Source: Pseudarthrobacter sulfonivorans (lineage in GTDB: Bacteria > Actinomycetota > Actinomycetes > Actinomycetales > Micrococcaceae). From it: 64,000 nt of DNA. The stretch is taken from assembly GCF_001484605.1 (NCBI RefSeq), contig NZ_CP013747.1, positions 310,001 to 374,000 of the forward strand, written 5' to 3'. Positions 36,971 through 47,745 of this stretch are shown here, piece by piece. The notes below the pieces were generated by a model that saw only the letters and a list, made by a program, of their open reading frames with translations, ran no database searches and was not told the DNA's origin. Position 1 is the first letter of the stretch. The number at the start of each line of letters is the position of its first letter. A program made the translations under genes and the position numbers.

Positions 36971-38140
36971 CTAAAGTGATCTGAGAACGATGGCCGATCC
37001 CTGGCCGCCGCCGCCGCAGATGGCTGCGGCGCCCAGCCGTCCCGGTCCGAGTTCGACGAGTTGCCGTGCCAACGTCCCGACGATTCGGGCACCGGATGCG
37101 CCGATGGGGTGTCCGAGCGCGATTGCACCGCCGCGTGTATTGACGATGTCGGGACTGACCCCGAGCGTGCGGACCGATTGGACGGATACCGCTGCGAATG
37201 CTTCGTTTATCTCCACGGCTGTGAGGTCTTCCGTCCCGGCGCCAATGCTCCTAAGGGCGGCAAGGATGGCGTTGGCGGGCTGGTCGTGAAGCCGCACGTC
37301 AGGACCTGCCACTAGCGCGTGGGACTCCACCCTGGCCAGGGGTGACAGGCCTAGTTGATCGGCGGCGGATTCGCTTACCAATACCAGCGCGGCTGCCCCG
37401 TCAGTGATCTGCGAGGAGTTCCCTGCCGTTATCGTGCCTTCCTTGCCGAATGCCGTCCGCAGGCTCGCGAGCGACTCCGTGGTGGTTCCGGTCCGGACCC
37501 CGTCGTCGTCAGCTACGACGGTGTTTCCACGGCTCGAGACCACTGTGTAGGGTTCGATCTCTCCGGCAAGAAATGCCGTGTGGGCATCGGCGCGCTGGTG
37601 GGAGGCAGCTGCCCAGGCATCCTGACAGGTTCTATCCAGGCCGTAGGCCGTATTGCCGTCTTCGGTCGAGATACCCATCGAGCGCCTTTCGAAGGCGTCC
37701 GTCAGGCCATCGAGCTCAAGGGTGTCCATGACTTCCAGTGCGCCATATTTTTGCCCGGCCCGCGCGTGGAAGACGTGGGGAGCAAGGGACATAGACTCCT
37801 GGCCTACCGCGACGACAATGTCCGCCTCGCCGCCGGAGATCATGCGTTCTGCGGCGACGACAGCCTCCATCCCGGAGAGGCACACTGCATTCAGCGTCAG
37901 CGCCGGGATTGTCAGCGGGATGTCTGCTCCTACGGCGGACTGTCGGGCCGGGTTCTGCCCAGTGCCGGCCTGCAGTACGTGTCCGGCGATGACGTACTGC
38001 ACGTCAGTGGGAGTCACGCCGGCGCGGCGCAGGGCTGCGGTGATCGCATGGGCACCGAGGGCTGTGGCAGGGATGGAGGCGAAGCGGCCGTTGAACCGGG
38101 AGAATGGGGTCCGGGCGTAGCCGGCAATCAGCGCGGTCAT
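36971..38140 (-). CDS. Acetyl-CoA C-acyltransferase (thiolase)
   Basis: A 389-residue degradative-type thiolase. The nucleophile is Cys87 in NAVCLSGMEA. It also has NEAFAAVSVQSV, the His motif GGAIALGHPIGASGARI and the C-terminal CGGGGQGSAIV with the second catalytic Cys. Its start overlaps the stop of the acyl-CoA dehydrogenase gene by 4 bp, so the two form one unit. It performs the last step of a beta-oxidation spiral, thiolytic cleavage of a 3-ketoacyl-CoA. Confidence 0.95.
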   Translation of the reverse strand: MTALIAGYARTPFSRFNGRFASIPATALGAHAITAALRRAGVTPTDVQYVIAGHVLQAGTGQNPARQSAVGADIPLTIPALTLNAVCLSGMEAVVAAERMISGGEADIVVAVGQESMSLAPHVFHARAGQKYGALEVMDTLELDGLTDAFERRSMGISTEDGNTAYGLDRTCQDAWAAASHQRADAHTAFLAGEIEPYTVVSSRGNTVVADDDGVRTGTTTESLASLRTAFGKEGTITAGNSSQITDGAAALVLVSESAADQLGLSPLARVESHALVAGPDVRLHDQPANAILAALRSIGAGTEDLTAVEINEAFAAVSVQSVRTLGVSPDIVNTRGGAIALGHPIGASGARIVGTLARQLVELGPGRLGAAAICGGGGQGSAIVLRSL

Positions 38141-39333
38141 GCGTGGGCTCCTACGCGCTGGGACGGCGTGTCAAGTCCAAGTTCGCGGGCGATGAGCATC
38201 AACTGGACCTCGGTGGTGCCCTCGCCAACTTCAAGGATCTTGGAGTCGCGGTAGTGGCGTGCCACGGTGAATTCGTTGATGAAGCCATAGCCGCCGAATA
38301 CCTGAGTGGCGTCCCGCGCGTTGTCCATGGCTGCCTCGCCTGCGACCATCTTAGCGATGGCGGCCTGGGTCTTGAACGGTCTTCCGGCGAGCATTCTTGC
38401 GGCGGCGTCGTAGTAGGCCAGGCGGGCGGTGTGGGCCCTGGCCTGCATGCGGGCGATCTTGAACGCGATGGCCTGGTATTTGCCGATGTTCTGGCCAAAA
38501 GCGCTTCGCTCCCTGGCGTATCTCACCGATTGGTCCACGCAGCCCTGCGCCGCCCCCGTCGCCAAAGCCGCGATGGCAATCCGGCCCTCGTCCAGGATGG
38601 AAAGGAAATTCGCGTAACCCCGCCCCTCCGCACCGAGCAGGTTCGCCTCCGGCACGCGGACGTCCTTGAGCGTCAACGGGTGCGTGTCCGAGGCGTTCCA
38701 GCCTACCTTGTTGTAGGCCTTCTCCGCCTTGAACCCGGGCGTGTTGGTGGGCACCAGGATGGTGGAAATCTCCTTCTTGAGGCTGCCATCCTTGCGTTCC
38801 TTCCGACCCGTCACCGCGGTGACCGTGACCAGCCGCGTGATGTCGGTCCCGGAGTTGGTGATGAATTCCTTGTTGCCGTTGATCACCCAGTCGCCGTTCT
38901 GACGATGGGCGTGGGTCTTAGTCCCGCCGGCGTCAGAGCCTGCTTCCGGCTCCGTGAGTCCGAAGCCGGCGAGCGCCTTGCCGGAAGCCAGCAGCGGGAG
39001 CCATTCCTCCTTCTGGGCCTCGGTGCCGAACCGGTACACCGGCATCGCGCCGAGGGAGACGCCTGCTTCCAGGGTGATGGCCACGGACTGGTCCACGCGG
39101 CCCAGCTGTTCGAGGGCGAGTGCCAGGGCGAAGTAGTCCCCGCCCATCCCGCCGTATTCCTCCGGGAACGGCAGCCCGAAGAGGCCCATGTCGGCCATCT
39201 GGGACACCACTTCGTAGGGGAAGCTGTGCTCCTCGTCGTGCTTGGCCGAGACCGGCGCAATGACTTCGTCAGCGAACTCGCGGACGGTCTTGATGAGGTC
39301 CTGGTGCTCTTCACTGAGCTCAAAATCAACCAT
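38137..39333 (-). CDS. Acyl-CoA dehydrogenase (canonical catalytic Glu)
   Basis: A 398-residue acyl-CoA dehydrogenase. Motifs: LPFPEEYGGMGGDY, GFGLTEPEAGSDAGG, INGNKEFITNSGTD, VFGGYGFINEF-ARHYRDSK and then LEVGEGTTEVQ, where the Glu of GEGT is the usual catalytic base, in contrast to the enzyme at 22225. Similarity is to short/branched-chain enzymes. It is the first gene of a two-gene operon with the thiolase, transcribed away from the acyl-CoA ligase. The 481-bp divergent spacer (39334-39814) is AT-rich near 39445-39480, which probably contains the promoters; I see no further gene there. Confidence 0.94.
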   Translation of the reverse strand: MVDFELSEEHQDLIKTVREFADEVIAPVSAKHDEEHSFPYEVVSQMADMGLFGLPFPEEYGGMGGDYFALALALEQLGRVDQSVAITLEAGVSLGAMPVYRFGTEAQKEEWLPLLASGKALAGFGLTEPEAGSDAGGTKTHAHRQNGDWVINGNKEFITNSGTDITRLVTVTAVTGRKERKDGSLKKEISTILVPTNTPGFKAEKAYNKVGWNASDTHPLTLKDVRVPEANLLGAEGRGYANFLSILDEGRIAIAALATGAAQGCVDQSVRYARERSAFGQNIGKYQAIAFKIARMQARAHTARLAYYDAAARMLAGRPFKTQAAIAKMVAGEAAMDNARDATQVFGGYGFINEFTVARHYRDSKILEVGEGTTEVQLMLIARELGLDTPSQRVGAHA

Positions 39334-39814
39334 GTATGTGACTTCCTTTTTGTTGCTAGGTCTGTTCTGCCGCGGCAGAGTCGGTGCCAGTTTTATTGGT
39401 TCGGCAATGGGGTGAACGCGCCAAAAATTGCCGACTCGGTTAGTGGGATTTAACTGAAATTTAGGTTAGTCTTTATTAACTGTGGTGTCTACCACGTGCA
39501 GATGTGACCCCTAGCACAGGGTGGTCCTGCAGGCTCCAACCCCGCCACCCGGGCCTGAAGCCTGATCAAGACCGCCAGTTGAGGGGCGGCAAGGCCGGGG
39601 AAAATCCGCTGGCCGGCCGCCACCTCGAAATTCCCCTTCCCCTTGAACGGCTTCTCACCGACGCCCCTTACGAGAACGGATGCACTTTGAGTGATGTGAC
39701 TGTGACAGCGTTGCCAGGCACCGATACGAATGCTCCCAATATGACAAAACCTGCCAGGCGTACCGCCAACCAAAAACACCGCCCCTTCATCGGCCACGGC
39801 GTTGGCGGGCAAGG

Positions 39815-41428
39815 ATGAAGTCTTACGAAAAGGGCGCGGTGGTGCCGCCCCTTCTTTCCGAAACGATCGGCCAATCCTTTGAACGGACCGTTGCCCAATA
39901 CAGCGGGAACGAGGCTCTTGTCGAGGTAGCCTCCGGGCGGCGATGGACGTGGGCTGAGCTGGATCGGGACGTCAATGATCTTGCCAAAGGGCTCGTTGCC
40001 GCTGGCCTGGAGAAAGGTGACCGTCTGGGCATCTGGGCGCCCAACTGCGCCGAGTGGACACTCGTCCAGTACGCCACAGCGAAGATCGGCGTCATCCTGG
40101 TCAATGTCAATCCCGCGTACCGGACGCATGAGTTTTCTTACGCCGTCAACCACAGCGGGCTGCGGATGCTCATCACCGCCTCCAGTTTCAAGTCGAGCGA
40201 CTACCGGGCCATGATCGAGCAGGCGGCAGATGAAACTCCCTCCCTGGAGCGGGTCGCGTACATCGACACTGATGATTGGGCACATCTCATCGATTCGGGC
40301 CGTACCGTGGAAAACCATGTCGTAGCTCAGCGACTCGCGGACACGATGCCGGATGACCCTATTAATATCCAATACACCTCGGGAACCACCGGGTATCCGA
40401 AGGGGGCCACTCTCAGCCACAGAAACATCCTCAATAACGGCTATTTCACTACGGAACTGATCCGCCTCGGTCCCGATGATCGGCTCTGTATCCCGGTGCC
40501 GTTTTACCACTGCTTCGGGATGGTGATGGGCAGCCTGGGGTGCGTATCTCACGGGACCACCATTGTGATCCCATCGCCGGGCTTCGATGCAGAAGCAACC
40601 CTCCGGGCCATAACTGACGAAAAATGCACGGCCGTATACGGCGTACCCACCATGTTCATCGCCATGCAGAATCACCCCACGTTCGGCAGCCACGACCTGA
40701 CAAGCCTCCGCACGGGGATCATGGCTGGCTCTGTATGTCCTGTGGACGTCATGCAGCGCTGTATCGAGGACATGAACCTGACCGAGATCTCCATCGCCTA
40801 CGGGATGACCGAAACAAGCCCGGTTTCCTGCCAAACCCGGGCAAACGATGATGTGGAGCGTCGAACTGCAACGATCGGTCGTGTTCACCCTCACCTGGAG
40901 GTCAAGATCGTTGACCCCTCAACAGGCGACACCGTCGAGCGAGACCAGACGGGCGAGTTCTGCACCCGCGGCTACTCCGTGATGTTGGGGTATTGGAACG
41001 ACGAGGAGAAGACCCGTGAGGCGATCGACGCCGACGGTTGGATGCACACCGGGGACCTCGGCGTGATGCGGGAGGACGGCTACTGCACCATAGTGGGCCG
41101 CATCAAGGACATGGTCATTCGTGGCGGAGAGAACATCTATCCACGGGAGATCGAGGAATATCTCTACAGTCACCCGGACATCGAAGACGTCCAGGTCATC
41201 GGAGTACCTGACGCAAAATACGGAGAGGAACTTTGTGCCTGCATCAAAATGAAAGCGGGCACCAAACCCCTCGATGCCCCGGCAATACGCGCATTCATCA
41301 ACGGCAAAATCGCCCGCTACAAGATCCCGGTCTACGTCATCGTGGTCGACGAATTTCCGACCACCGTGACAGGGAAAATCAGGAAGAATCAACTCCGCGA
41401 AGAGGCCTCGACCGTCCTAGGGCTGTGA
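39815..41428 (+). CDS. AMP-dependent acyl-CoA synthetase (acid-CoA ligase)
   Basis: A 537-residue ANL ligase with [18 protein letters not shown] (P-loop-like motif), [46 protein letters not shown] and the A10 lysine segment [13 protein letters not shown]. It converts a carboxylate, ATP and CoA to acyl-CoA, AMP and PPi. CAAGGATG gives only a weak ribosome site. Downstream on the same strand are the etfB fragment and a DUF1330 gene. It is the only intact ligase in the window and the obvious entry point to the dehydrogenase/thiolase pair transcribed divergently. Confidence 0.93.
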   Translation: MKSYEKGAVVPPLLSETIGQSFERTVAQYSGNEALVEVASGRRWTWAELDRDVNDLAKGLVAAGLEKGDRLGIWAPNCAEWTLVQYATAKIGVILVNVNPAYRTHEFSYAVNHSGLRMLITASSFKSSDYRAMIEQAADETPSLERVAYIDTDDWAHLIDSGRTVENHVVAQRLADTMPDDPINIQYTSGTTGYPKGATLSHRNILNNGYFTTELIRLGPDDRLCIPVPFYHCFGMVMGSLGCVSHGTTIVIPSPGFDAEATLRAITDEKCTAVYGVPTMFIAMQNHPTFGSHDLTSLRTGIMAGSVCPVDVMQRCIEDMNLTEISIAYGMTETSPVSCQTRANDDVERRTATIGRVHPHLEVKIVDPSTGDTVERDQTGEFCTRGYSVMLGYWNDEEKTREAIDADGWMHTGDLGVMREDGYCTIVGRIKDMVIRGGENIYPREIEEYLYSHPDIEDVQVIGVPDAKYGEELCACIKMKAGTKPLDAPAIRAFINGKIARYKIPVYVIVVDEFPTTVTGKIRKNQLREEASTVLGL

Positions 41429-41521
41429 CGATCAAGTTTCTGGGTCCCAATCACAGCGACAACCAAATCATTCTCTCAGCACGCGAGATCGGTTCAACAT
41501 GCATTTCAGAGGAGTGGATCA

Positions 41522-41819
41522 ATGAAGAACGTAGTACTTATGAAGCAGGTACCGGATACCGAGGACGGGCACAGCCTTGACCTTTCCACCGGGCTGTTGG
41601 AGCGTCAAAACGTCGAGTTGATTCCCGACGAAATAAACGAGCGTTCCCTCGACGTGGCCCTCTCCTACAAAGATTCCCACAAGGGAACCGAGGTGGTCGT
41701 CCTTTCCATGGGTCCGGACGCGGCGGGAAAGGCGATTCGGAAAAGCCTGCAGGTGGGCGCCGACTCGGCTGTCCACATCACTGACCCAGCACTTGCCGGC
41801 GCCGATGCGCTGCGGACCA
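41522..41819 (+). pseudogene. Truncated etfB (N-terminal ~98 codons)
   Basis: The fragment starts MKNVVLMKQVPDTED and continues DEINERSLDVALSYKDSHKG, VVLSMGPDAAGKAIRKSLQVGADSAVH and LAGADAL, parallel to the intact EtfB at 16830-17603. At about residue 98 the homology ends and the frame runs into the next gene's leader. The second half with the AMP/FAD-contacting residues is missing. It indicates that a second etfBA pair once stood behind the acyl-CoA ligase. Confidence 0.9.
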
Positions 41820-41855
41820 CACCACCAATCTGGTACCGCCTTGAAAGGACCAACC

Positions 41856-42149
41856 ATGAGTGCATACGTAGTCTACGTCCGGGACCGAATCACCGACCCG
41901 GATGAGTTCCGCAAGTACGAGGAAACCGCCCCCGCGGCTTCGGTCGGGCATATGGTGAAGCCGCTCGCTTACTACGGTGCGGTCGAAACCCTCGAAGGGG
42001 CGCCAGTTGACGGCGCAGTCATCCTCGAGTTCGCAACGGTCACCGAAGCACGTGCCCTGTACGACACTCCCCTCTATCAGGAAGCCCTCAAGCACCGTCT
42101 GAAGGGAGCCGAGTACCGCGTGTTCATCGTCGAGGGCGTCGAAGCTTAG
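41856..42149 (+). CDS. DUF1330 family protein
   Basis: 97 residues from the ATG at 41856, preceded by GAAAGGA. A dimeric alpha/beta-barrel (ferredoxin-like) fold is expected. Conserved features of the family are AYVVYVRDRITDPDEFRKYEE near the start and ILEFATVTEARALYDTPLYQEAL in the middle. The biochemical role of DUF1330 proteins is not established; they are frequent next to catabolic genes. It sits directly behind the etfB break-point, so it could be new to this position. Confidence 0.85.
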   Translation: MSAYVVYVRDRITDPDEFRKYEETAPAASVGHMVKPLAYYGAVETLEGAPVDGAVILEFATVTEARALYDTPLYQEALKHRLKGAEYRVFIVEGVEA

Positions 42150-42242
42150 CCCCGAATCCACGAATTTGCTTGCGCTGGCCGGCAACGGACGTACACGTGC
42201 ACTCATGCCCAGCTACCTGTTATTGGGCTGGACCGGTTTCGT

Positions 42243-42632
42243 TTACGCAGCGGAGCCCGCGGTGCGGCGTTCGAGGGCAGCGTCCGCTGCATCAATGTAG
42301 ACCGCGATGGAGTCGCGGTTGCGTGTGAGGAAGTCGATGCGGTGGCTCATCTTGTCGCGCTCTTGGCGGAGGATGGTCAGCAGTTCCGGTTCGATGTCTT
42401 CGGGTACGATCCCGCGCGGCTTGTCCAGGCAGGGAAGGATCAGGGCGATTATCCTGGTCGGGACGCCACTGTCGATCAGGCCGCGGATCTGGACTGCCCT
42501 GTCGATCAGGTGCGGGTCGTACTCCCGATAGCCGTTATCCAGGCGCCGCGGGACGATCAGTCCCTGCTCTTCGTAGTACCGCAGGGATCTGGTGGGGGTG
42601 TTCGAGAGTTTCGCGAGCTCTCCAATTCGCAT
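42243..42632 (-). CDS. MerR-family transcriptional regulator
   Basis: 129 residues. The N-terminal winged helix is MRIGELAKLSNTPTRSLRYYEEQGLI, with NGYREYD and a coiled-coil dimerisation helix after residue 80. There are no clustered metal-binding cysteines, so it is more like the drug/small-molecule or redox-independent branch. A TTGACA-containing dyad (42685-42718) lies 53 bp before the start, as expected for autoregulation. The DHA2 efflux pump next to it (same strand, upstream) is the probable target or functional partner. Confidence 0.9.
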   Translation of the reverse strand: MRIGELAKLSNTPTRSLRYYEEQGLIVPRRLDNGYREYDPHLIDRAVQIRGLIDSGVPTRIIALILPCLDKPRGIVPEDIEPELLTILRQERDKMSHRIDFLTRNRDSIAVYIDAADAALERRTAGSAA

Positions 42633-42684
42633 GTCTTTGCCTTCTCAGTGAAAGTTGGTCGGCGTCCGGCTTGACGTTCACGCG

Positions 42685-42718
42685 AGTGTCAACCATTCAC
42701 CGTAAGGTTTATGACACT
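42685..42718. promoter_or_regulatory. Dyad operator upstream of the MerR gene
   Basis: The left arm AGTGTCAACC and right arm GGTTTATGACACT form an imperfect palindrome containing a TTGACA-like element on the minus strand toward the MerR gene. The same design occurs at 10308-10338. MerR proteins typically bind such dyads between or near the -35 and -10 boxes. Confidence 0.55.
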
Positions 42719-42868
42719 AGTACAACACAGCCCGAAGGAGACGCGGTCCTCAGCGTCGACCGCTTCGAAGCCTGTTCGCGCTGACAGCAAGAGGCTTCCT
42801 GACCATCGTGTTTGAGACGATGTCGGCCGGTATGCCCGAGGTGAGCCAGGGCCTGGGGAGCGAGCTAT

Positions 42869-44404
42869 TTAGTGATGATCCCCGTCCGGGTTCTGCAAAT
42901 CTCCACAGACCCTGGTTGGGTCTCTCCTGGATGGTTCGCGGCCGTCTGACGTCGGCACTTTTTCGAGTAAAGGACCGGACTTCTTGCCTCGAGGGCTGCT
43001 GGGCCTGTGGACTGTGGACGGCATGGCCATGACCGTGACGATGCTGAGAGCAGCAGTGATGGCCAAGGCGAGGAAAACTGCCGAAGAGGCCTCCACGACG
43101 GGTAGGCTCATTCCGCCGTTGGGTTCGCCAGCGTATATCGCATTTGCAATGGCGCCAAAGACGGCGACGCCCAGGGCACTGCCGATTGACCGCGCGAAGA
43201 GGTTGGCGCCGGTGACTACTCCGCGCTCGTTCCACTCCACGCTGGACTGGGCGGCGGCGAGGGCAGGGGTTGAGACCAGCCCGAGTCCCAAACCGATGAC
43301 GAAGCAGCTGGATGCGACCATTACGACGTTGGGCGTGTACGCGGTGATCGCCAGTGCCCCCGTACCGATCACTGTGACCGAGATGCCGATCAGCGCGGTT
43401 GCCCTGAATCCGATCCGAAGATACAGGCGTCCCGACTGTGAAGCGCTCACCGGCCAGCCAATCGTCAATGCCGCGACGGAAAGCCCGGCCACAACCGGTG
43501 AGACCGAGAGCGTTCCTTCCAGGAAGGTCGGAACATAAGCAGTGAGACCGAGCAGGATTGCGCCAACGCCGAAGGAGATCAATGCCGTGGTGGCTAAAAG
43601 GCGCCGCGAGACGACCCATGGCGGCAGAACCGGCTCAGCGGCTCTGCGCTCAACGAGGAGGAACGCCGCAAGTAAGACCGCCCCGCTGCCGAGCACCCCG
43701 ATGCTGATAGGCGAGTTCCATGCCCACGCTTGATCGCCCTCGAGAGCTCCGAGGATGAGCAGGCTTAAGGCACTCGTCAGAAGAGCTGCTCCGAGGTAGT
43801 CGACGCGATGTTTGACGGGCTCTACGCTTTCATGGAAGTTGCGAAGGAGCATCCACCCGGCCAGAATGCAGAGCGGAATGTTGACGAGAAAGATTCCGCG
43901 CCAGATGCCGATCGAGGAGAAAACACCGCCCAGCACTGGGCCAACGACGGACGAGACCGCCCACACGCTGGCGAGGTAGCCCTGGACCTTCGCCCGCTCG
44001 GCTAGGGAGTAGAGGTCTCCCACGATCGTGATGGCAACGGGTTGGACCGCTCCTGCACCCAGACCCTGTAGAACACGGAAGATGATGAGTGCGGGCATGC
44101 TCCACGCCAGCCCGCAAAGAATCGAACCGAGCAGGAACAAACTGATGCCGGTGAGAATGATCGGTTTGCGACCAGCGATGTCGGATAGTTTGGCGTAAAC
44201 GGGCACTGAGACGGCCTGCGCAAGCAGGTAAGCGGAAAAGATCCACGGAAACGAAGAAAAGCCACCGAGGTCGCTCACAATCGAGGGCACGGCAGTAGCG
44301 ACGATTGTTGCGTCGATAGCGACGAGGCTGGTCGAAAGCATTAGGGCAATGAGGACGGGCCCTCGTTTGGAACGAAATCCGACTCCTTCAACTTTGATCG
44401 TCAT
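42869..44404 (-). CDS. DHA2-family MFS efflux transporter (EmrB/QacA type)
   Basis: 511 residues from the ATG at 44404, preceded by GAGGA; the frame extends further upstream without a ribosome site. It has fourteen predicted membrane helices, with motif D1 (LSTSLVAIDATIVATAVPSI), motif A (KLSDIAGRKPIIL) and motif C-like GLGAGAVQPVAITIVGDL, typical of drug:H+ antiporters. The C-terminal ~50 residues are polar. It probably exports toxic substrate or intermediates. A MerR regulator gene follows on the same strand. Confidence 0.92.
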   Translation of the reverse strand: MTIKVEGVGFRSKRGPVLIALMLSTSLVAIDATIVATAVPSIVSDLGGFSSFPWIFSAYLLAQAVSVPVYAKLSDIAGRKPIILTGISLFLLGSILCGLAWSMPALIIFRVLQGLGAGAVQPVAITIVGDLYSLAERAKVQGYLASVWAVSSVVGPVLGGVFSSIGIWRGIFLVNIPLCILAGWMLLRNFHESVEPVKHRVDYLGAALLTSALSLLILGALEGDQAWAWNSPISIGVLGSGAVLLAAFLLVERRAAEPVLPPWVVSRRLLATTALISFGVGAILLGLTAYVPTFLEGTLSVSPVVAGLSVAALTIGWPVSASQSGRLYLRIGFRATALIGISVTVIGTGALAITAYTPNVVMVASSCFVIGLGLGLVSTPALAAAQSSVEWNERGVVTGANLFARSIGSALGVAVFGAIANAIYAGEPNGGMSLPVVEASSAVFLALAITAALSIVTVMAMPSTVHRPSSPRGKKSGPLLEKVPTSDGREPSRRDPTRVCGDLQNPDGDHH

Positions 44405-44644
44405 CGCATGTCCTCGTTTCGGTCGGTGTTCAAGATCCTGCCCGGGGAAACCAGGCCAGCGCCGCAACTTTAGTCTCACTTAATGCACAGTTGGCGGCGA
44501 ACGCGGTGGGGCGGTTTTCGTTGCGAAGTTCGGCGACCCGAGTGGCCGCCTGTGCCACCCCACCGCGGCTTAATATAGGTGTCGAGAGTTTGGATCCTTG
44601 TAATCTCGGACACCTGGAGCTGAAAGCTGCGGTCACACTCTCTG

Positions 44645-46120
44645 TTAGAAAGCGCGGAGGATGTCTTCGACGCGTTGTTTGGCGTCGCCGAAGAGCATTT
44701 GGGAGTTGTCGCGGAAGAACAGGGGATTCTGGACTCCTGCGTAACCGGCGGCCATGGAACGTTTGAATACGACGACGTTTTCGGCTTCCCAGACCCGCAG
44801 GACGGGCATCCCCGCGATGGGGCTTCCCGGGTCCTCGGCCGCTGAGGGGTTCACGGTGTCGTTCGCGCCGATCACGAGGACCACGGAGGTGTCGCCGAGG
44901 TCTTCGTTGATTTCATCCATTTCCAGGACGATGTCGTACGGGACCTTGGCTTCGGCGAGGAGCACGTTCATGTGCCCGGGCAGGCGCCCGGCAACCGGGT
45001 GGATGCCGAACCGGACGTTCACACCGCGTTCGCGCAGCTGGTGGGCCAGTTCCGCGACAGGGTACTGGGCCTGGGCCACTGCCATGCCGTAGCCAGGGGT
45101 AATCACCACGCTGGAAGCGTTGGACAGCATTTCCGCAGTCGCCTGCGCGGTGATTTCGCGGTGCTCGCCGTACTCCGCGTCCGCCGCGGCGGGCGCGGCA
45201 ATTCCGAAGCCGCCGGCGATCACGGAGATGAAGGACCGGTTCATGGCCTTGCACATGATGTAGGACAGGTAGGCACCGGAGGAGCCGACCAGGGCGCCGG
45301 TGATGATGAGCAGGTCGTTGTTCAGCAGGAAACCTGCAGCGGCAGCGGCCCAGCCGGAGTAGCTGTTGAGCATGGACACGACGACGGGCATGTCGCCGCC
45401 GCCGATGGAGGCGACCAGGTGCCAGCCCAGCCCGAGGGCCAGCAGAGTGACAACCACAAGGAGCCAGAGCTGGGAGTCGTTGACGTACCAGACAGTCAGC
45501 ACGATGAACGCGGCGAGGGCGCCAAGGTTGATCGCGTTCTTGCCCGGCAGCATCAGCGGTGAGGACTTCATCCTGGCCGAGAGTTTCAGGAACGCCACGA
45601 TCGAACCGGTGAAGGTCACCGCGCCAATGAACACGCCGATGAACACCTCAGCATGGTGGATCGCCATCAGGTCCGGGGACAGGGCCGGGGCTTCGAGGTG
45701 CCCGTTCCAGCCCACCAGCACAGCGGCGAAGCCAACGAAGCTGTGCAGCAGGGCAATCAGTTCAGGCATGCCGGTCATTTCCACGACCCGGGCGCGCCAG
45801 AGCCCGATGGCGCCGCCGACCAGCACCGCGGCCACCAGCAGTCCTAGCCCGGTCAGGCCATGGCCGGTGCCCCAGGCGTCCTGCAGGGTCAGCCAGATGG
45901 TCGCGGCGAGGGCGATGGCCATCCCTGTTATGCCGTAGATGACCCCGGCGCGGGCCTTCTCGTGCTTGCTCAGCCCGGCGAGGCTGAGGATGAAGAGCAG
46001 GGCCGCGACGATGTAGGCCGCGCCCGCGATGGAGTCGGCGGTCAGCGGACCGGAGACGGTGTCAGACACGTTAAGGCTCCTCGAGACGATTCGGGCTGCT
46101 GCTTCGGGTACGGCGCTCAT
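44645..46120 (-). CDS. pntB: NAD(P) transhydrogenase beta subunit
   Basis: A 491-residue PntB. Membrane domain II occupies roughly residues 25-300 ([22 protein letters not shown] at the start). Domain III, which binds NADP(H), has [55 protein letters not shown] and [10 protein letters not shown]. It overlaps pntA by 4 bp. With PntA it forms the proton-translocating transhydrogenase that makes NADPH from NADH. NADPH would feed the reductase/flavodoxin pair and other reductases nearby. Confidence 0.96.
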   Translation of the reverse strand: MSAVPEAAARIVSRSLNVSDTVSGPLTADSIAGAAYIVAALLFILSLAGLSKHEKARAGVIYGITGMAIALAATIWLTLQDAWGTGHGLTGLGLLVAAVLVGGAIGLWRARVVEMTGMPELIALLHSFVGFAAVLVGWNGHLEAPALSPDLMAIHHAEVFIGVFIGAVTFTGSIVAFLKLSARMKSSPLMLPGKNAINLGALAAFIVLTVWYVNDSQLWLLVVVTLLALGLGWHLVASIGGGDMPVVVSMLNSYSGWAAAAAGFLLNNDLLIITGALVGSSGAYLSYIMCKAMNRSFISVIAGGFGIAAPAAADAEYGEHREITAQATAEMLSNASSVVITPGYGMAVAQAQYPVAELAHQLRERGVNVRFGIHPVAGRLPGHMNVLLAEAKVPYDIVLEMDEINEDLGDTSVVLVIGANDTVNPSAAEDPGSPIAGMPVLRVWEAENVVVFKRSMAAGYAGVQNPLFFRDNSQMLFGDAKQRVEDILRAF

Positions 46121-47682
46121 GAACGTGCCTTCTCACCGCGGGAGAACATCGCGAGCATCCGCCGGGTGACAGCGAACCCGCCGAAGATGTTAATGCTGGC
46201 CAGCAGGACCGCGACGGCGGCGAGCACCTGCATCACGATGTTGTCCGACGTGACCTGCAGGAGCGCGCCGACGACGATGATCCCGGAGATCGCGTTCGTG
46301 ACGGACATCAGAGGAGTGTGCAGGGCGTGGTGGACTTTCCCGATGACATAGAAGCCGACCACGATTGAAAGCATCAGCACCGTGAAGTGCTGCGGCAGCG
46401 GCGCCGGGGCAACCGCGTTGACCACAAACAGTGCAGCGATGCCCGCGGCAAAGAGCCCGGCCTTACCGGCAGGGCTGAGGCCTTGCTTCTTTTTCGGCGC
46501 AGTATGGTTGGCGGCCGTCCCGGCTTCCGTCTTGACTTGGGGTGCGACGGAGACTTGGACCGGGGGCGGCGGCCAGGTTTTCTCCCCGTCCCGGACCACC
46601 GTCACCGAGCGCTGCACGACGTCGTCGAAATCGATCCTGAGCTGGCCGTCCTTGTCCTTGGTCAGCAGCTTGAGGAGGTTCAGCATGTTCGTTCCGTACA
46701 GCTGGGAGGCCTGGGCCGGCAACCTGGCCGGCAGATCCGTATAGCCCAGGATCACCACACCGTTCTCCGTGACCACGCGTTCTCCGGCGACGGAGCCCTC
46801 CACGTTCCCGCCCTGCCCGGCAGCCATATCAACAATGACGCTGCCGGACTTCATGCCGGCCACGTCCTCGGCCGTGAGCAGCTTCGGCGCAGGACGGCCC
46901 GGGATCAGGGCCGTGGTGATGATGATGTCCACATCCCTGGCCTGCTCCGAGTAGATCTCCGCAGCCCGGGCGTTGTAGGCCTCGGAGGTGGCCCTGGCAT
47001 ACCCGTCGGAGGACTTCATCTCTTCCTCGACCTCGACCTTGAGGTAGGTTCCACCGATCGACTTCACCTGGTCGGCGACCTCCGGCCGGGGGTCGGTCGC
47101 GCGCACAATCGCCCCGAGGCTGCTGGCGGCGCCAATGGCTGCGAGGCCGGCTACGCCCGCACCGGCCACCAGGACTTTCGCTGGCGGAACCTTGCCCGCT
47201 GCGGTCACCTGGCCGGTGAAGAACCTGCCGAACTCGTGGGCTGCCTCGATCACAGCACGGTAGCCGGCGATGTTCGCCATCGAACTGAGCACATCCATCG
47301 ACTGCGCCCGCGAGATCCGAGGCACCGCGTCCAAGGCCAGCGCGGTGATCGGACGAGCCGCTAGGGCTTCCACCAGGTCCGGCCGCAGGCCCGGGCTCAG
47401 CGACCCGATCAGCGTCGCACCCTCGGCCAGCCGGCCGATCTCATCCTCGGTGGGCGGATTGATCCGCAGCACCACCTCACTGCCCCACGCCTCATCAGCC
47501 CCAACAATCAGGGCACCCGCGGCCTCGTACGCCTCATCACGGAACGACGCGGACTCCCCCGCACCCTTCTCGACCAAAACCTCGTAGCCCAAACCCAACA
47601 ACTGCCCCACCGTGGTGGGCGTCGCCGCCACCCTCGTCTCGCGACCTAACTCGGCCACAATGCCAATACGTGTCACGTTCAC
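46117..47682 (-). CDS. pntA: NAD(P) transhydrogenase alpha subunit
   Basis: A 521-residue full-length PntA: soluble NAD-binding domain I ([46 protein letters not shown]), a Pro-rich linker ([10 protein letters not shown]), then four membrane helices. The start is GTG at 47682 or the second GTG at 47676, which is better spaced from GAGAGAG. Short duplicated elements lie in its leader (47692-47738) and two identical palindromes further upstream (47798-47830). Confidence 0.95.
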   Translation of the reverse strand: MNVTRIGIVAELGRETRVAATPTTVGQLLGLGYEVLVEKGAGESASFRDEAYEAAGALIVGADEAWGSEVVLRINPPTEDEIGRLAEGATLIGSLSPGLRPDLVEALAARPITALALDAVPRISRAQSMDVLSSMANIAGYRAVIEAAHEFGRFFTGQVTAAGKVPPAKVLVAGAGVAGLAAIGAASSLGAIVRATDPRPEVADQVKSIGGTYLKVEVEEEMKSSDGYARATSEAYNARAAEIYSEQARDVDIIITTALIPGRPAPKLLTAEDVAGMKSGSVIVDMAAGQGGNVEGSVAGERVVTENGVVILGYTDLPARLPAQASQLYGTNMLNLLKLLTKDKDGQLRIDFDDVVQRSVTVVRDGEKTWPPPPVQVSVAPQVKTEAGTAANHTAPKKKQGLSPAGKAGLFAAGIAALFVVNAVAPAPLPQHFTVLMLSIVVGFYVIGKVHHALHTPLMSVTNAISGIIVVGALLQVTSDNIVMQVLAAVAVLLASINIFGGFAVTRRMLAMFSRGEKARS

Positions 47683-47691
47683 TCTCTCTCA

Positions 47692-47738
47692 TCCATTTAT
47701 CTAGGCGGCCTGTGTCCATTTTGTCTAGGCGGCCCGTA
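47692..47738. repeat. Tandem ~23-bp duplication in the pntA leader
   Basis: TCCATTTATCTAGGCGGCC (47692-47710) is followed by TCCATTTTGTCTAGGCGGCC (47715-47734). The copies lie within 60 bp of the pntA start, so they would be in the 5' untranslated RNA or the core promoter. Confidence 0.6.
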
Positions 47739-47745
47739 CAGAATC

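Noticed and set aside
38104..39453. Long plus-strand frame opposite the acyl-CoA dehydrogenase
   Set aside because: Shadow of the minus-strand gene: no recognisable domain, and it is rich in Gly/Arg/His as expected from antisense GC-rich codons.
39461..39479. TTAGGTTAG half of a DtxR/IdeR-type iron box in front of the acyl-CoA dehydrogenase
   Set aside because: Only the left half fits the 19-bp consensus; the right half (CTTTATTAA) does not, and the genes have no iron theme.
39489..39812. Open frames on both strands before the acyl-CoA ligase
   Set aside because: No start signal, no domain, and their translations are low-complexity; this is probably just the divergent promoter region.
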